From Pyrenochaeta sp. MPI-SDFR-AT-0127 (Eukaryota; Ascomycota; Dothideomycetes; Pleosporales; Cucurbitariaceae), in the NCBI GenBank assembly GCA_020747015.1, contig JAGTJM010000009.1, positions 496,001 to 560,000 of the forward strand: 64,000 nucleotides of DNA, in the 5' to 3' direction. Under the pieces are notes generated by a model. It saw only the letters and a list, made by a program, of their open reading frames with translations. It made no database searches and was not told where the DNA came from. Shown here piece after piece: positions 23,739-34,619 of the stretch; position 1 is the first letter of the stretch, and every line of letters begins with the position of its first letter. The translations under genes and the position numbers were made by a program.

Positions 23739-24661
23739 TCAAGGCTGACCACCGCGCCTCTGGTGCCCGCTCTTTACCCTCCAATATCTTGCGAAGGCCA
23801 GGCTTGGGCTACCCTCTTCACGCCTACCCCACGCTCGTCCGAGAAGCCAGTCTGTCACACTAATTACCTTCGCAGTCTTGTCCCAATGACGTCCCTCGTC
23901 CGTATGCTCGATGGTATGATTGATGATTCGGCCCTCCTCATCGAACTCAAACATGAACAAGCCAGAAAATTCCTCATTAGGCCGAGTGGATCCCGCGACT
24001 ATACTCGTAATCTTCTCGACTGCATCGCTGACTTGACCGCTCTCTTTCTTTTCGTCCGACTTGCCACAGGTTCGCCATCTCACAATCAACTTCTCATTGC
24101 GCATTTGCGCTGATGTGGATGTACCGCCGTTCTTCACCATGCGCTCAGAGAGTATTTTGAGTTTTACATTGCCGACCACGGGGACACGGCCCCACGCAAC
24201 TGGCGCTGTCCATAGAGCTGCTGCGTATGCGATCTTCCCGCGCACGGTGGGGAGGTGAGGATGTGTCGAGGGAAACAGGTGGAGGCTAATATGTGGGGAA
24301 AGTATATCTTGCGGTAGTGGTGATATCAGTAACGTTGGCAGGCGATCATGTAAGACTCGAATAGCTGCGATTTGGTGAGCAATTGATTACTTGAAGCGCA
24401 ACGTAACATACTGTTCCCCAGCTTGAGATTGCGCTCGTTCAGGCGCTGTTGCTCGCGCTCATCGAGCTCCGGATAGTAGCATGGTGACGAACTAGTAAAC
24501 CAATGTCGCGAGACCGATGCCTGTCGTGGTCTGATGTCTGTAATAGTCCTCTGGTACTGCTTCAGCCCCAGGATTCGCGGCGCTGTGAGCGACCTCGCTG
24601 TGGCCGTTGGAAGTTGCGTGCGGGCCGAACTCGAGAATCGCCGCATCAGACCGCTGGTCAT
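23739..24661 (-). CDS. Conserved fungal protein of unknown function, putative mitochondrial
   Basis: Two exons, 24661-24412 and 24364-23739 (47-nt intron, GTATGT...TCGCAG), 291 residues. The N-terminus looks like a mitochondrial presequence (MTSGLMRRFSSSARTQLP, rich in Arg/Ser and free of acidic residues). The core carries KLGNTIRVLHDRLPTLL, LFPSTHPHLPTV, PVAWGRVPVVGN and LFMFEFDEEGRIINHTIEH. The last motif recalls NTF2-like/DUF2358-type domains, where a conserved strand ends in HTIEH. I recognise the pattern as widely conserved in filamentous ascomycetes but cannot assign a function. The 3' part is charged and may vary between species. Divergent from the SDR gene across 444 bp. Confidence 0.7.
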
Positions 24662-25105
24662 CTGTGTGGATAGGGATATGCAACCATAGAGAAGGCGATA
24701 GAGAGGGGATGGAATCTCTGGAGGATGAATGCGCGCCTAGTACGTTAGCCGGTCGGCGGAAAAGAAACGGGTGGGTCCACGGATACGGCTCTGGTATGGT
24801 CGTGACGTAGTTTAGCGACTCCCCCAATGTAACGTGCAACCCCGCGTAGTCTATGTACCCTTGTAGATGATGTTCGGCAATACATTTGAAATCATGCTAA
24901 TAATGACACGTCTAAAGGCTAACTATCCCCTTGGGACAGGCTTTAACTCCTTTATAACCCGGAAACGCCACGATTGAGGAAGGGGAAGACAACGCAGCTA
25001 CCAATAACTTCAACCACGAAATCCAAAAAGGGACAGTCCTGGCTTTGCACCGTGTTCGATGCCATTGGGTAGATCACGCTTCGCTTTGGGAGACTAAGCT
25101 TGAGA
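24662..25105. promoter_or_regulatory. Divergent promoter region
   Basis: 444 bp between the start codons of the putative mitochondrial protein (-) and the SDR (+). No recognisable binding-site cluster; short frames only. Confidence 0.4.
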
Positions 25106-26023
25106 ATGGCACCTGCAGGTAAACGGATTGTCTTCACAGGGGGGTCGGGAAAAGCTGGGCGCCATATCATCCCATTGCTTATCCAAAAAGGCTATGAAGT
25201 GCTCAATCTTGACCTTACCGACTTTCCTGATCCAAGTGCCGGCGTTTTCACTCTCAAAGCGGACCTCACAGACAGTGGACAAGTCTTCAATGCTCTCACC
25301 ACACATTTCAACTTTGGCGACTACGAAGGGCCCAACAATGCTGGCCCGCCGGATGCAGTCATCCATTTCGCTGCCTATGCGCGAAACATGTTGGTTCCTG
25401 ACAACGCATGCTATGCAGCCAACGTGACATCAACCTACAATGTCATTGAAGCTGCCTGCAAGCTTGGGGTCAGGAAGATCATCATCGCTAGTTCCGAAAC
25501 CACGTATGAAGTATGCTTTGGCCAAGGAGACCTCGATTACACTGCCTTTCCTCTTGACGAAGATGCCGACGTAAACCCCATGGATACCTATGCCATTTCT
25601 AAGCTCTGCGGTGAACGCGTGGGCCGAGGGTTTGCCCGCCGCTTCGATGCAGATATCTACGCTCTCCGCATCGGCAACGTGATTGAGCCTCACGAATACG
25701 AGCGTGACTTTCCCAAGTACCTCCAGAACCCACAGGTTCGGAAGCGTAATGCATGGAGCTACATTGATGCACGCGACTTGGGCCAGATCTGCCATCTATG
25801 TGTACAAAAGGATGGGCTGGGTTTCCAAGTGTTCAACGCGACAAATGACACAATTACTGCGACCTTCCCTACCAGACAGTTCCTAGAGCAATGGGCGCCA
25901 AAAACACCCATAATGAGAGAGATGGGGGAATGGGAAGCGCCATTGAGCAACAGGAAAATCAAAGAAGTCCTAGGATTTAAAGAAGAACATGACTGGAGGA
26001 AATATGTCGATATTCATGCCTGA
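25106..26023 (+). CDS. NAD-dependent epimerase/dehydratase (extended SDR)
   Basis: Single exon, 305 residues from the ATG at 25106 (six bases inside the maximal open frame, which opens with TTG). Rossmann fold with TGGSGKAGRHI as the NAD-binding glycine motif near the N-terminus and an acidic residue after strand 2 (LNLDLTD) favouring NAD. AVIHFAAYA follows the dinucleotide, IIASSETTY carries the catalytic serine region, and the YAISK motif supplies the Tyr-x3-Lys pair. The set resembles the UDP-sugar epimerase/uronate-dehydrogenase branch. The substrate cannot be fixed. There are no signal peptide or membrane segments, so it is probably cytosolic. Confidence 0.8.
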   Translation: MAPAGKRIVFTGGSGKAGRHIIPLLIQKGYEVLNLDLTDFPDPSAGVFTLKADLTDSGQVFNALTTHFNFGDYEGPNNAGPPDAVIHFAAYARNMLVPDNACYAANVTSTYNVIEAACKLGVRKIIIASSETTYEVCFGQGDLDYTAFPLDEDADVNPMDTYAISKLCGERVGRGFARRFDADIYALRIGNVIEPHEYERDFPKYLQNPQVRKRNAWSYIDARDLGQICHLCVQKDGLGFQVFNATNDTITATFPTRQFLEQWAPKTPIMREMGEWEAPLSNRKIKEVLGFKEEHDWRKYVDIHA

Positions 26024-26511
26024 TGGTTTTTGCAGAACTTTGATATGTTAGTAGAAGACATGGGAAAGTTTTCCTAAGCGGATCAGATGGAGTCATGTAG
26101 ATCAAGGCTGTTAAGTAGAATGCTTTAGTACCAAAGTAGGGAATGAAAAGGAAGGGTTGCAGCTCGATGCAGTCCAAAAAAACAAATAAGACCTGCGTTT
26201 GCTTTGATAGATGTTGAAACCATTACGCAAATGATTTACACTTAGCATTATAGGCAAGACAGGAGACAGAATGTCCAGTTAAGAGGTGAATTGAGACTTG
26301 CTCAGCAGTGCTTCCCAGAAATTGTGTCGAGGTCGCGGCCTTGGCAAGCCTCCGAGCTCGCTCATCGTTAACTTTTTTTGGCCCGGGCTCGTTGAGACCT
26401 TATCTTCAGCTCTCACTTTCGTACATCAATACCCCAATTGCCCTGCGTCGTTGTTTTTACTACCTACCTACTACTTTCTTATAATTTGTCGTCTCCTTGT
26501 TGTTCATCAAC
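26024..26511. other. Intergenic, 0.49 kb (GGC1 promoter)
   Basis: 3' flank of the SDR and promoter of GGC1. The last 80 bp is pyrimidine-rich with CTAC repeats, typical of fungal core promoters. Confidence 0.45.
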
Positions 26512-27667
26512 ATGACGCCAACACCATCAGAGGCTGCAGCGAAGGTTGCGCAAGTCGTTGGGGGTACCAATTCATCAGCAAAGGTGTACAAGAGGGAATC
26601 CAACACAGCCAGAGTACTCGGCGCAGGTACATATCGTGTCCCTGATTGGAGATACATAACTGACGATGATAGGATGCGCTGGAATTGCGGAGCTCATGGT
26701 GTTCCACCCAGTCGATACCACGGCAAAACGGTTGATGAGCAACCACGGCAAGGTGTGCTCTCTTGCCTAGCCGTCCGACGAACGCATCTGACTTCGATAC
26801 CCCCCTAGATTGAATCGGCATCGCACCTGAATAAGGTTGTCTTCAGGGACGCGGCCTCGGCCTCAATCGCCGGCCGATTCTTCTCTCTGTTCCCTGGACT
26901 CGGATACGCCGCGGCATACAAGGTATATTCAACTGTGCGAGCTGTTAGGAGCGTCAATTGACAGGATTAGGTTCTTCAACGTGTATACAAGTATGGTGGA
27001 CAACCTTTCGTTAGGGACTACCTTGCGCAACACCACGGTGGAAGCTTCGATCGCACATTTGGCAAGGGTAACGGCAAGGCGATCATGCATGCGACTGCAG
27101 GCTCCATAATCGGTATTGGCGAAATTGTTCTCCTGCCGCTGGATGTCCTCAAGATCAAGCGACAGACTAATCCAGAAGCCTTCAGGGGACGTGGACTTTT
27201 CAGGATTATTGCTGATGAAGGGTTTGGGCTGTATCGTGGTTGGGGCTGGACAGCAGCACGCAATGCACCTGGGTCGTTCGCGGTATGTTGAACTCCTACA
27301 TGCAGCATTTTGCAATCTAACAAATAGCTAGCTTTTCGGTGGCTCCGCAGCAGCCAAAGAGTACCTCTACAAGCTCAGCGACTACAACTCCGCTTCCTGG
27401 TCACAAAACTTTGTCGCCTCCATCGCCGGTGCTAGCGCCTCGCTCATCGTGTCCGCTCCTCTCGATGTCATCAAAACTAGAATTCAGAACAGGAACTTCG
27501 ATAACCCAGAAAGTGGGTTCAGGATTGTCTCCAAGATGATAAAGCATGAAGGGTTTACTTCTTTCTTCAAGGGACTGACTCCAAAGCTGCTCATGACCGG
27601 ACCAAAGCTCGTCTTTTCTTTCTGGCTGGCTCAGACGCTTATCCCTGCATTTGGCAAGATAATGTAA
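26512..27667 (+). CDS. GGC1: Mitochondrial GTP/GDP carrier
   Basis: Mitochondrial carrier family member that exchanges cytosolic GTP for matrix GDP; in yeast it is also linked to mitochondrial iron and genome maintenance. Five exons: 26512-26626, 26673-26752, 26809-26922, 26971-27282 and 27332-27667, 318 residues. Three carrier repeats are visible by their Px[DE]xx[KR] signatures: FHPVDTTAKRLM, LLPLDVLKIKRQ and SAPLDVIKTRIQ. Segments specific to Ggc1 include FPGLGYAAAYKVLQRVYKY, RGWGWTAARNAPGSFALFGG and GLTPKLLMTGPKLVFSF, close to yeast Yhm1/Ggc1. At the last intron two AGs lie four bases apart (27327 and 27331); only the second keeps frame. Confidence 0.94.
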
Positions 27668-28288
27668 TTGTCAGTGTTGTTCTCACGCTGCTGATGTCTG
27701 TAACATATGGGTAATTCGGGGTTAGAGGTGCCTTAGAATTGGTGGGCGGGCTTGCGTCAGGGTTAACGACGTATGAAGGTCCGCATAGTGCTTTGAGCGA
27801 AACATACAAATTCTCCATTCTCAAAAGGCTAAGCCACTTGCCAAAATCGTCATCCATGAGCGATGTCGCGAGCCCTGGGCTGGCTGATGCCCCAGACGAA
27901 GATCTGGATCACGTGCTACATCTGACCTAACCCACCACTGACACCCAGAGTATAGTGTATTTGCGTTGAAAAATGACCAAAACCGAGCAGTTTAGGAGTC
28001 ATACGTCAGACAGTGTACCAGTCACTTTGCCGAAGGGAGCTAGGCAGCAGATGCCAATCTTGAATGTGATGTTCCTAGGCTCAACTGCCCACGGCAACTT
28101 GTGACCACGGACTGGGGCTGAATGCCAAGTCCTTCACACCTTGTATCCAAGCACCTGCACCTCATCAACTTCTACTTAACACCGACTGCCCCAGCGACCC
28201 GCGGTACCCCACGACTCCCATCCCCGGTATCACCTAGACACACATATACCAGCCTGACCTATACTTCCCTCTCCACATCACCGCCAGC
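27668..28288. other. Intergenic, 0.62 kb (YPT1 promoter)
   Basis: Contains a palindromic E-box CACGTG at 27910-27915 upstream of YPT1 and a pyrimidine-rich stretch just before its start. No convincing gene. Confidence 0.45.
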
Positions 28289-29234
28289 ATGAATCCTGAG
28301 TAGTACGTATCCTCCGTGCGATTCCACCGCCACAGGCCGCGGACTGGTCACTTTGAATACTTGCCTAGAACCGTGCTAACTGGAGCGCCTACAGAGTGTC
28401 TCCCCACGTTCTCCACAGTTTTAATGCTGCCTGCCCCGTTATCGAAGCCTCTTGCTTACAGTACGCCGCACGATAGATACGATTACCTCTTCAAGCTCCT
28501 CCTCATCGGTGATTCTGGTGTCGGAAAGTCCTGCTTGCTCCTCCGCTTCGCAGACGACACATACACAGAGAGCTACATTTCGACCATCGGCGTTGACTTC
28601 GTGCGTCTCCCCGCATCCTTACTGCTAGGCACCTGCATGAGGCTAACTTGTCTCAGAAAATCCGGACTATTGAGCTCGATGGCAAGACTGTGAAGCTACA
28701 GATCGTACGTACCTCAAGAATGTACATGATATGCGATGGAATGCTGACATCGATCACAGTGGGATACTGCCGGCCAAGAGCGGTTCCGAACCATCACATC
28801 TTCGTACTACCGCGGCGCCCACGGTATCTGCGTTGTCTACGATGTCACGGATATGGACTCATTCAACAACGTGAAGCAGTGGCTGCAAGAGATTGATCGA
28901 TATGCCACCGAGGGTGTCAACAAGCTCCTAGTCGGCAACAAATCCGATATGGCAGACAAGAAGGTTGTCGAATACACTGTGGCAAAGGTACACAAACGCC
29001 CAAACTTGGACAAGTGCGCCAATACTAATGTTGGCATAGGAATTCGCAGATAGCCTCGGCATCCCCTTCCTTGAAACTTCCGCAAAGAGTGCCACCAACG
29101 TCGAGCAAGCTTTCCTGACCATGGCCCGCCAGATCAAGGAACGTATGGGAACCACAACCGCCAACACGAAGCCCACAGTCCCCATCGGACAAGGCCAGGG
29201 TGTGCAGAGCGGATCTGGAGGTGGCTGCTGCTAG
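28289..29234 (+). CDS. YPT1: Rab GTPase Ypt1 (ER-Golgi traffic, autophagy)
   Basis: Five exons: 28289-28299, 28477-28600, 28657-28704, 28760-28987 and 29040-29234, giving 201 residues. Exon 1 is only 11 nt (MNP and two bases of Glu), followed by a 177-nt intron; the spliced N-terminus [16 protein letters not shown] is the standard Ypt1 start. GTPase motifs are all present: GDSGVGKS at 15-22, the effector loop with [22 protein letters not shown] at 62-68, NKSD at 121-124 and ETSAKS. The protein ends with CC (200-201) for double geranylgeranylation and membrane attachment. All introns are frame-consistent. Confidence 0.95.
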
Positions 29235-30163
29235 AGGATGGGCGTGGACGGAGGAGAACGTACAAGATGAGCGATATACGGCGTGGGTGTTTGTCTTCCG
29301 GTCCAGGTGTGATTACGAGTCTGGCATGGCAACGTAATGCTCATGGATATGGCTTCTCTCGATGACCTGTTTGCCATATATCATGCCTCGTCTGCTTCCA
29401 TGTCTACCGGTCTTTGTGCTTGCATGGCGACGCGGCTCGCTTAGAAGGGGCTCTCGTTTGGATTTCTGGGTCTGCATTACAATTTGTGGTGGCCGCTGGG
29501 TCCTCTTTCACTGTGTTCTCTAGGTGTTCTTAATGTGGGCAATCATATCTTCTATCCTAGATGTGCTGGTGTTTGACAAGACAAGCGTTTCGTACTCTCC
29601 ACCATTCATGCCATGTTTGGACTTCGTTCCAAGCCCCTAGTGATCATAGCATTATCTTTCACTGGGTGCATTAATACAGTGGAAAGAGCAGGTATGAGTT
29701 AGTGCTGAGTCTGCTAACGCCATTGATCCTCAATCTTGCAGCTTTGCAGAATGGCCACACGACAGCCAGCATTGTACAACTTGATCATTGAAACGTCAAC
29801 AGGATGACTACTTTGTACCTACCATGAAAGATCGTCCAAACCCTAAATGCGCCCTCGTGGCGCCCTTCCTTACATGCACGACATCCCATGGCGGCGCTCC
29901 TCCTGCATCGGGTAAAATGTGAACGCTGACGTATGTACCATAGCGCGAATCCTACTCAGGCCTCCAGGCAACACCAAAACTCTATCATGGCTGTGCAACG
30001 AAATACGATGTCCTACCCACCCACTTCTTCACTTCTTCCAGCGTACACACTACCTTCTACACTCTCTTTCTGAATTGCACGTATTGCCTTGCTTTGTGCC
30101 GTGTTACCCGTAGTCGTGCATGGCGACCCTGGACTGTCTGTGCCTTAACTACAAGTCTCGAGT
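29235..30163. other. Intergenic, 0.93 kb
   Basis: 3' flank of YPT1 and promoter of the next MFS gene. No gene, repeat or RNA recognised. Confidence 0.5.
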
Positions 30164-31693
30164 ATGTCCGTCAGCAATAGACCCCTCAATGCAGCACGAT
30201 GGCTCGGAAAGGAACTAGGTCTAAACACGATGAAGTCGGCAGGCAAGGATGTGTACATTGTGATTCTCGCTCGTTACATACGACTTTTCGCATATGGCGC
30301 AGTCGCGCTGGTCCTGGCGGTTTATCTGAAAGAGCTGGGATTCACAGATGAACAGATTGGCTTGTTTATGACATTGACACTCCTCGGAGATGTCTTTGTC
30401 AGTCTGCTTCTCACACTGATCGCAGACTCGCTTGGTAGGAGAAGGATCCTTCTGTTCGGCGCTGTAGCAATGGCCATTTCAGGCGCGGTCTTTGCGACGA
30501 CTGACAGCTACATTGCGCTGCTCCTAGCTGCAATTATTGGTGTCATCAGTCCGAGTGGGAATGAGATCGGGCCCTTTCGAGCAGTCGAGGAGTCTACATT
30601 GGCACATCTGGTTTCTGAGCATCAACGTTCCGACGTATACACCTGGTACGTCGTTCTTGCTGTGCTGGGAACATCTACAGGACTAGCTGTCGGAGGTGTA
30701 GCTGTCGATCAGTTACAGACAAGAGAAGGCTGGACGGAATTGGACGCCTATCGAGCTGTCTTCTGGATATATACGGGCGTTGGCTGTATCAAAGCTGTCA
30801 TGACATTATTCCTCAGCCCCCAATGCGAGCACAAAGACTGGGCCAAGGTCGTTGAGACGTCTGGTGAGACGGAACCACTTCTGGACGGCAATGGTAGTCT
30901 GAATGGTGTCGAGTCTTCTTCACAACGATCTCCACCCCCAAAATCTACCAAGAGGTTCTGGCATTCGATAAGCACGATCTCCAAGCCGAGTCGTTTGGTC
31001 TTGTTAAAACTCTGTGGCCTCTTTTTCTTCGATTCACTTGGTAGTGGCATGGTTCCATTCTCGCTGATCAACTACTATATGGAGAGAAAGTTCCACCTGC
31101 CTAAGGGTGAACTTGGTGGAATCATGTCCGCAACATGGTATGTTCAGCCCAAGCATCTTATCATTTAAAACGTATATTAATCCGTCATAAGGTTTGTTTC
31201 CACTATTGGCAATATGTTTGCTGCCTCTCTTGCGAAACGTCTCGGCTTAATCCAAGCCATGGTTTTTACACATTTGCCTAGTTCAATTTTCCTAGCGCTA
31301 TTGCCAGCTCCTCCTGGGTTACCGTTGACTATATGTCTGCTGGTGGGCAGATCTGTTCTCAATTCGATGGATCAAGCCCCTCGCTCGGCGTTTCTTTCTA
31401 TAGTCGTTCTACCAGAAGAACGGACAGCAGTCATGGGTGTAGTCAACATCCTCAAAACATTATCCCAAAGTAGCGGCCCATCAGTAACTGGAGTCCTTGC
31501 TGGTCGCGACCATTTTTGGGTGGCATTTGTTGTAGCCGGCTCGTTGAAGGCTGCGTACGACTTAATGCTACTTGCTTTCTTTGGTGGACGAGTTCAACAG
31601 CAGAAGCATGACGCCAGTGAGGTCGAAGAAGAGGATGATGAATACACGGAAACTGATACTGGAGTGAATGTAACAGACCGTCCTGAAGAGTAG
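30164..31693 (+). CDS. MFS transporter of unknown substrate
   Basis: Two exons, 30164-31137 and 31192-31693, 491 residues; the intron (GTATGT...CATAAG) ends in AAG rather than the usual C/TAG. Twelve hydrophobic segments are split by a polar central loop (about residues 225-270, rich in Ser/Glu/Gly). The loop 2-3 signature TLIADSLGRRRILLFGA is a clear MFS motif A. The tail is acidic (EVEEEDDEYTETD). Broadly similar to uncharacterised fungal MFS proteins with bacterial-type loop structure; no substrate can be assigned. It converges on G-alpha-like copy C, with 110 bp between the stop codons. Confidence 0.82.
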
Positions 31694-31803
31694 GCACAAC
31701 CTAGCGTTCCTCCATCATTGTACACGCTGTTTTACCTGATAAGTGGATCCTTACATGAAACTGTTTGAACCACGGATGGTGAACTCATCTCTCTGTTAAA
31801 CAT

Positions 31804-33531
31804 TCATATCGCCTCTTGGATGCGGAACTTTTCATGTTCTGCAACCATATGTACAAGATCTGTAGCGTCACTTCTGCGCATAAGAACAGACCGCACACAA
31901 ATCCGAGGAAATTTGCGCTCAAAGTATACGAGAAGCTCATTGAGGCTATTTGGGCCGTCATAATTGGGGATACACTTCTTCAACGGCAACTCCGACAATC
32001 TGTCGTTGAATTTGTTGAAGTTGCGGTAGAGAATGGTGACGCCTCTAAAGCGACGTCCGCACCGACGAGCTGTGGAGGCCAAGGTGCGCAAAAGCTCCAA
32101 CGCTCGAGCAAGGACTTGATCATATCGCGCAAGATCGATGACCACGAAGGCGTGCTTGGTGCAGTGTAAAGATTCGGCCATATCCTCTTCGAAATAGCGC
32201 GTTGAGTCTGGAATGCGAAGGATAGTCAATTGGTAGGCACTTCGGTAACCCCGTGCTACCAAGGTGATCTCGTGTTTGTGGTGCTTGGCTTGAGCCTTGA
32301 GGAAGTCCGCGGCCGTTGGAGGGCAGAGCTTGGGCGACTTTAAACTTCTGAGCTCCTGTAGAAAGCTACATCAAATTAGTGTGAATTCTGATCCAACAGT
32401 GTTGCAAACTGACTACTGTGGAGTGTTCGTCGTTATGTCTTCCAGTGAACAGATAACCGGTGGATGTTCCAGCATCTTACTCCATGTAGCTGTCATGGCG
32501 TCTATAATGTCCTCTTCATAGGTTGGGTCAGTATAGCCATCTAGAGATACCCCTATCAGATATTCTTGCTGAGCATCTCTAAACATGTGGCTGTTAATTT
32601 GTTCGGATTGATGAACTTTTCGAATAAGGTCTTGAGTGCGGCTGAGGCATGCCTTCAGCCGTTGAAGACGACATGCTGCAATATCCTCCTCCGTACATTG
32701 CTGAAGGCGTTGTTCGTGGATTGTGTTTACAATCCTGTCTTTGCCAGTCTCATCATCACCCAACACCAACAACTTTTCATGTCCAAGACGTTCTGCACGA
32801 CATGCCAGAGGTTCTCTCCATGCTGCCTTTAGGGAGTTTCGAAATACACGCTGGTATACGGTAGACGAAAAGAGCTCGGTATCGAAAGCGAACTCGAGAG
32901 AAATTCCAGAGAGGGTGCTGTTGCATTTGCTGACGAATGAGTTCGAGTCCCTCAGACCATACAATGATGCTGAATCGCATTTCTTGCGCACAACCCCGGT
33001 CACGTCACGAAGCTTTTTCAGAGACCGCTTTTGCTGGGCAAGGGTATTGCTGTTCAAGTCAGACAAGCGCAAGATGTAGCATAATGTCTCTCACCAGTTC
33101 AAAGCAGTTAGAAGCAAAGTCAGCGCACTTGTTTGTTGCTGAAGTAGCTTTTCAATCTCTTCGACCCATCGATGACTGAAAGTAGCCTGAACTTTACGAG
33201 CAAAGCTCAGATGCCGGGTACGATTGTTGTTCAGCCTGGATAGAAAGTTCCCAAGCTCACTCATGAGCAGCTTGCAACATGCAACTGATACGTCGAGATC
33301 CATGACGATTTGAAAATGTGGTACCTGTCCGTAGTTTCCTCGTATCCAGGTTTGAATCTTCGAAAGAGCGGCGCGAAGAGCAGTTAGTTGTGATGCTAAA
33401 GCTAAAAGAGTAAGGTCGAGTGTCGCCCATTTGTTGCGCAGGTCGTTAAGGGTCGAGATAGCCTTGCTGGTAGTATCTATGATGGTGCAGATTGCCCCAA
33501 CGCAACCGACGATGATGAGAGGTTCAGCCAT
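31804..33531 (-). CDS. STAND-type N-terminal domain fused to degenerate G-alpha-like domain, copy C
   Basis: Third member of the family, inverted and about 23 kb from copy B. Exons 33531-33095, 33049-32417 and 32347-31804 give 537 residues. The start is ATG 33531 (MAEPLIIVGCVG), matching the MAE starts of copies A and B. Residues 1-146 form the helical domain and intron 1 sits at the identical TG|C codon. The G-alpha-like part has the P-loop-like GDDETGKD (243-250), the same Asp after Gly-Lys as copy B; FVVIDLARYD; and LYRNFNKF (Asn about 466) in the NKxD position. It lacks about 45 residues of the segment before switch I that copy B retains. The second splice junction (GTAGTC...CTCAG) is inferred from frame and is less certain. 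Function unknown. Confidence 0.65.
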
Positions 33532-34619
33532 TCTGCCCAATATAAAATGAGGTTAAGCATCGAATTGCGCGGAAAGGTTGCTGTTAAAAATGGAAATGTA
33601 GCAATGAGATCCGCGAATTCAGGATGCTTTATCAACAACAAAATGCTAGCAGCAACCAAAGTATGTTCAGCCACCTCCTTTGAGCAGCATTCGTTGTAAC
33701 GAAGCGCCTCTCAGTTTGCCTCCTTTTGCCTGCCTCAAGATGTCTGAGCCTCTAGAGAAGGCTGACCGCGAACTGGGGTCAAAGAAGCTCGCCAGGCGGC
33801 GCACAGTGCACCTTGAGGCATTTCATACAGATGTGTCCGCATCGTATTTCACTCCTGTAGACACCCCGAGTAACCTTACGAAAGAGGGCAGTTTACAAAT
33901 AAACTTTGCGGAAGACGCTTGACAGAGATCATATGCATAGACCAAATGGTGATGCTGCTTGAAGGCAACAAGGGTCTCGGTGATTGTCATCATAGCCTTC
34001 ATCTCAAGCATTCGATGGCATACCACAGAACGTGTTGGTATATAACACCAATTGGGGTGTAGCTGGCCTCTCTCCCTTGAGGTGCACATGTCTCTGGAGG
34101 TGAACAAGGGGGTGGCAAATCCTCCGTTTCAGACCGATGAAACAGTCACGGCTGTGGGTGGGATTCCCATTCAAGGAGATGCGCACCGCAGACGTGGCCC
34201 GAGCTGGGTCTTCGCTTCCACTCATGGCCTAGAGCCGGGACCCTGCATAAGAGACCGGACTAACCCGGGAAGGCGTTGCGTTAAAGTATCGTTATCGCTC
34301 ATTAAGCTCTTCAACAGTCATCCCTTCCTCTCGACTCTTCACACAGCGTACATCTCACTCGAATCTCTTGCGTTGAAACTCAGTCGCACTCTCTTTGGTT
34401 CTTCGGCTTGCTGCGGCGTTATATCGGGCTTATCGCGGATTTAAGCGTTCAGCCCTATCGAAGCCTTCAACAACTTTTTTGCAAGGGTCACCAAACACCG
34501 CCGGCCATTGTCAGAACCTCAGTCTTGGTCACGTTCAGGATTGTTCATATCGAACAAGTTCATTGAGACCTAATTGACACTCCGAACCCCGTACTTGAGG
34601 TGCCCCCCGTCTTCAGGCG
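33532..34619. other. Divergent intergenic region, 1.09 kb
   Basis: Promoters of copy C (-) and PABA synthase (+). Contains a 60-codon ATG frame at 33740-33922 that is unrecognised, Lys/Arg-rich and probably chance. Nothing else seen. Confidence 0.45.

Noticed and set aside
27910..27915. CACGTG upstream of YPT1 as a target of the bHLH factor
   Set aside because: A six-base palindrome is expected by chance many times in 64 kb, and nothing else links the genes.
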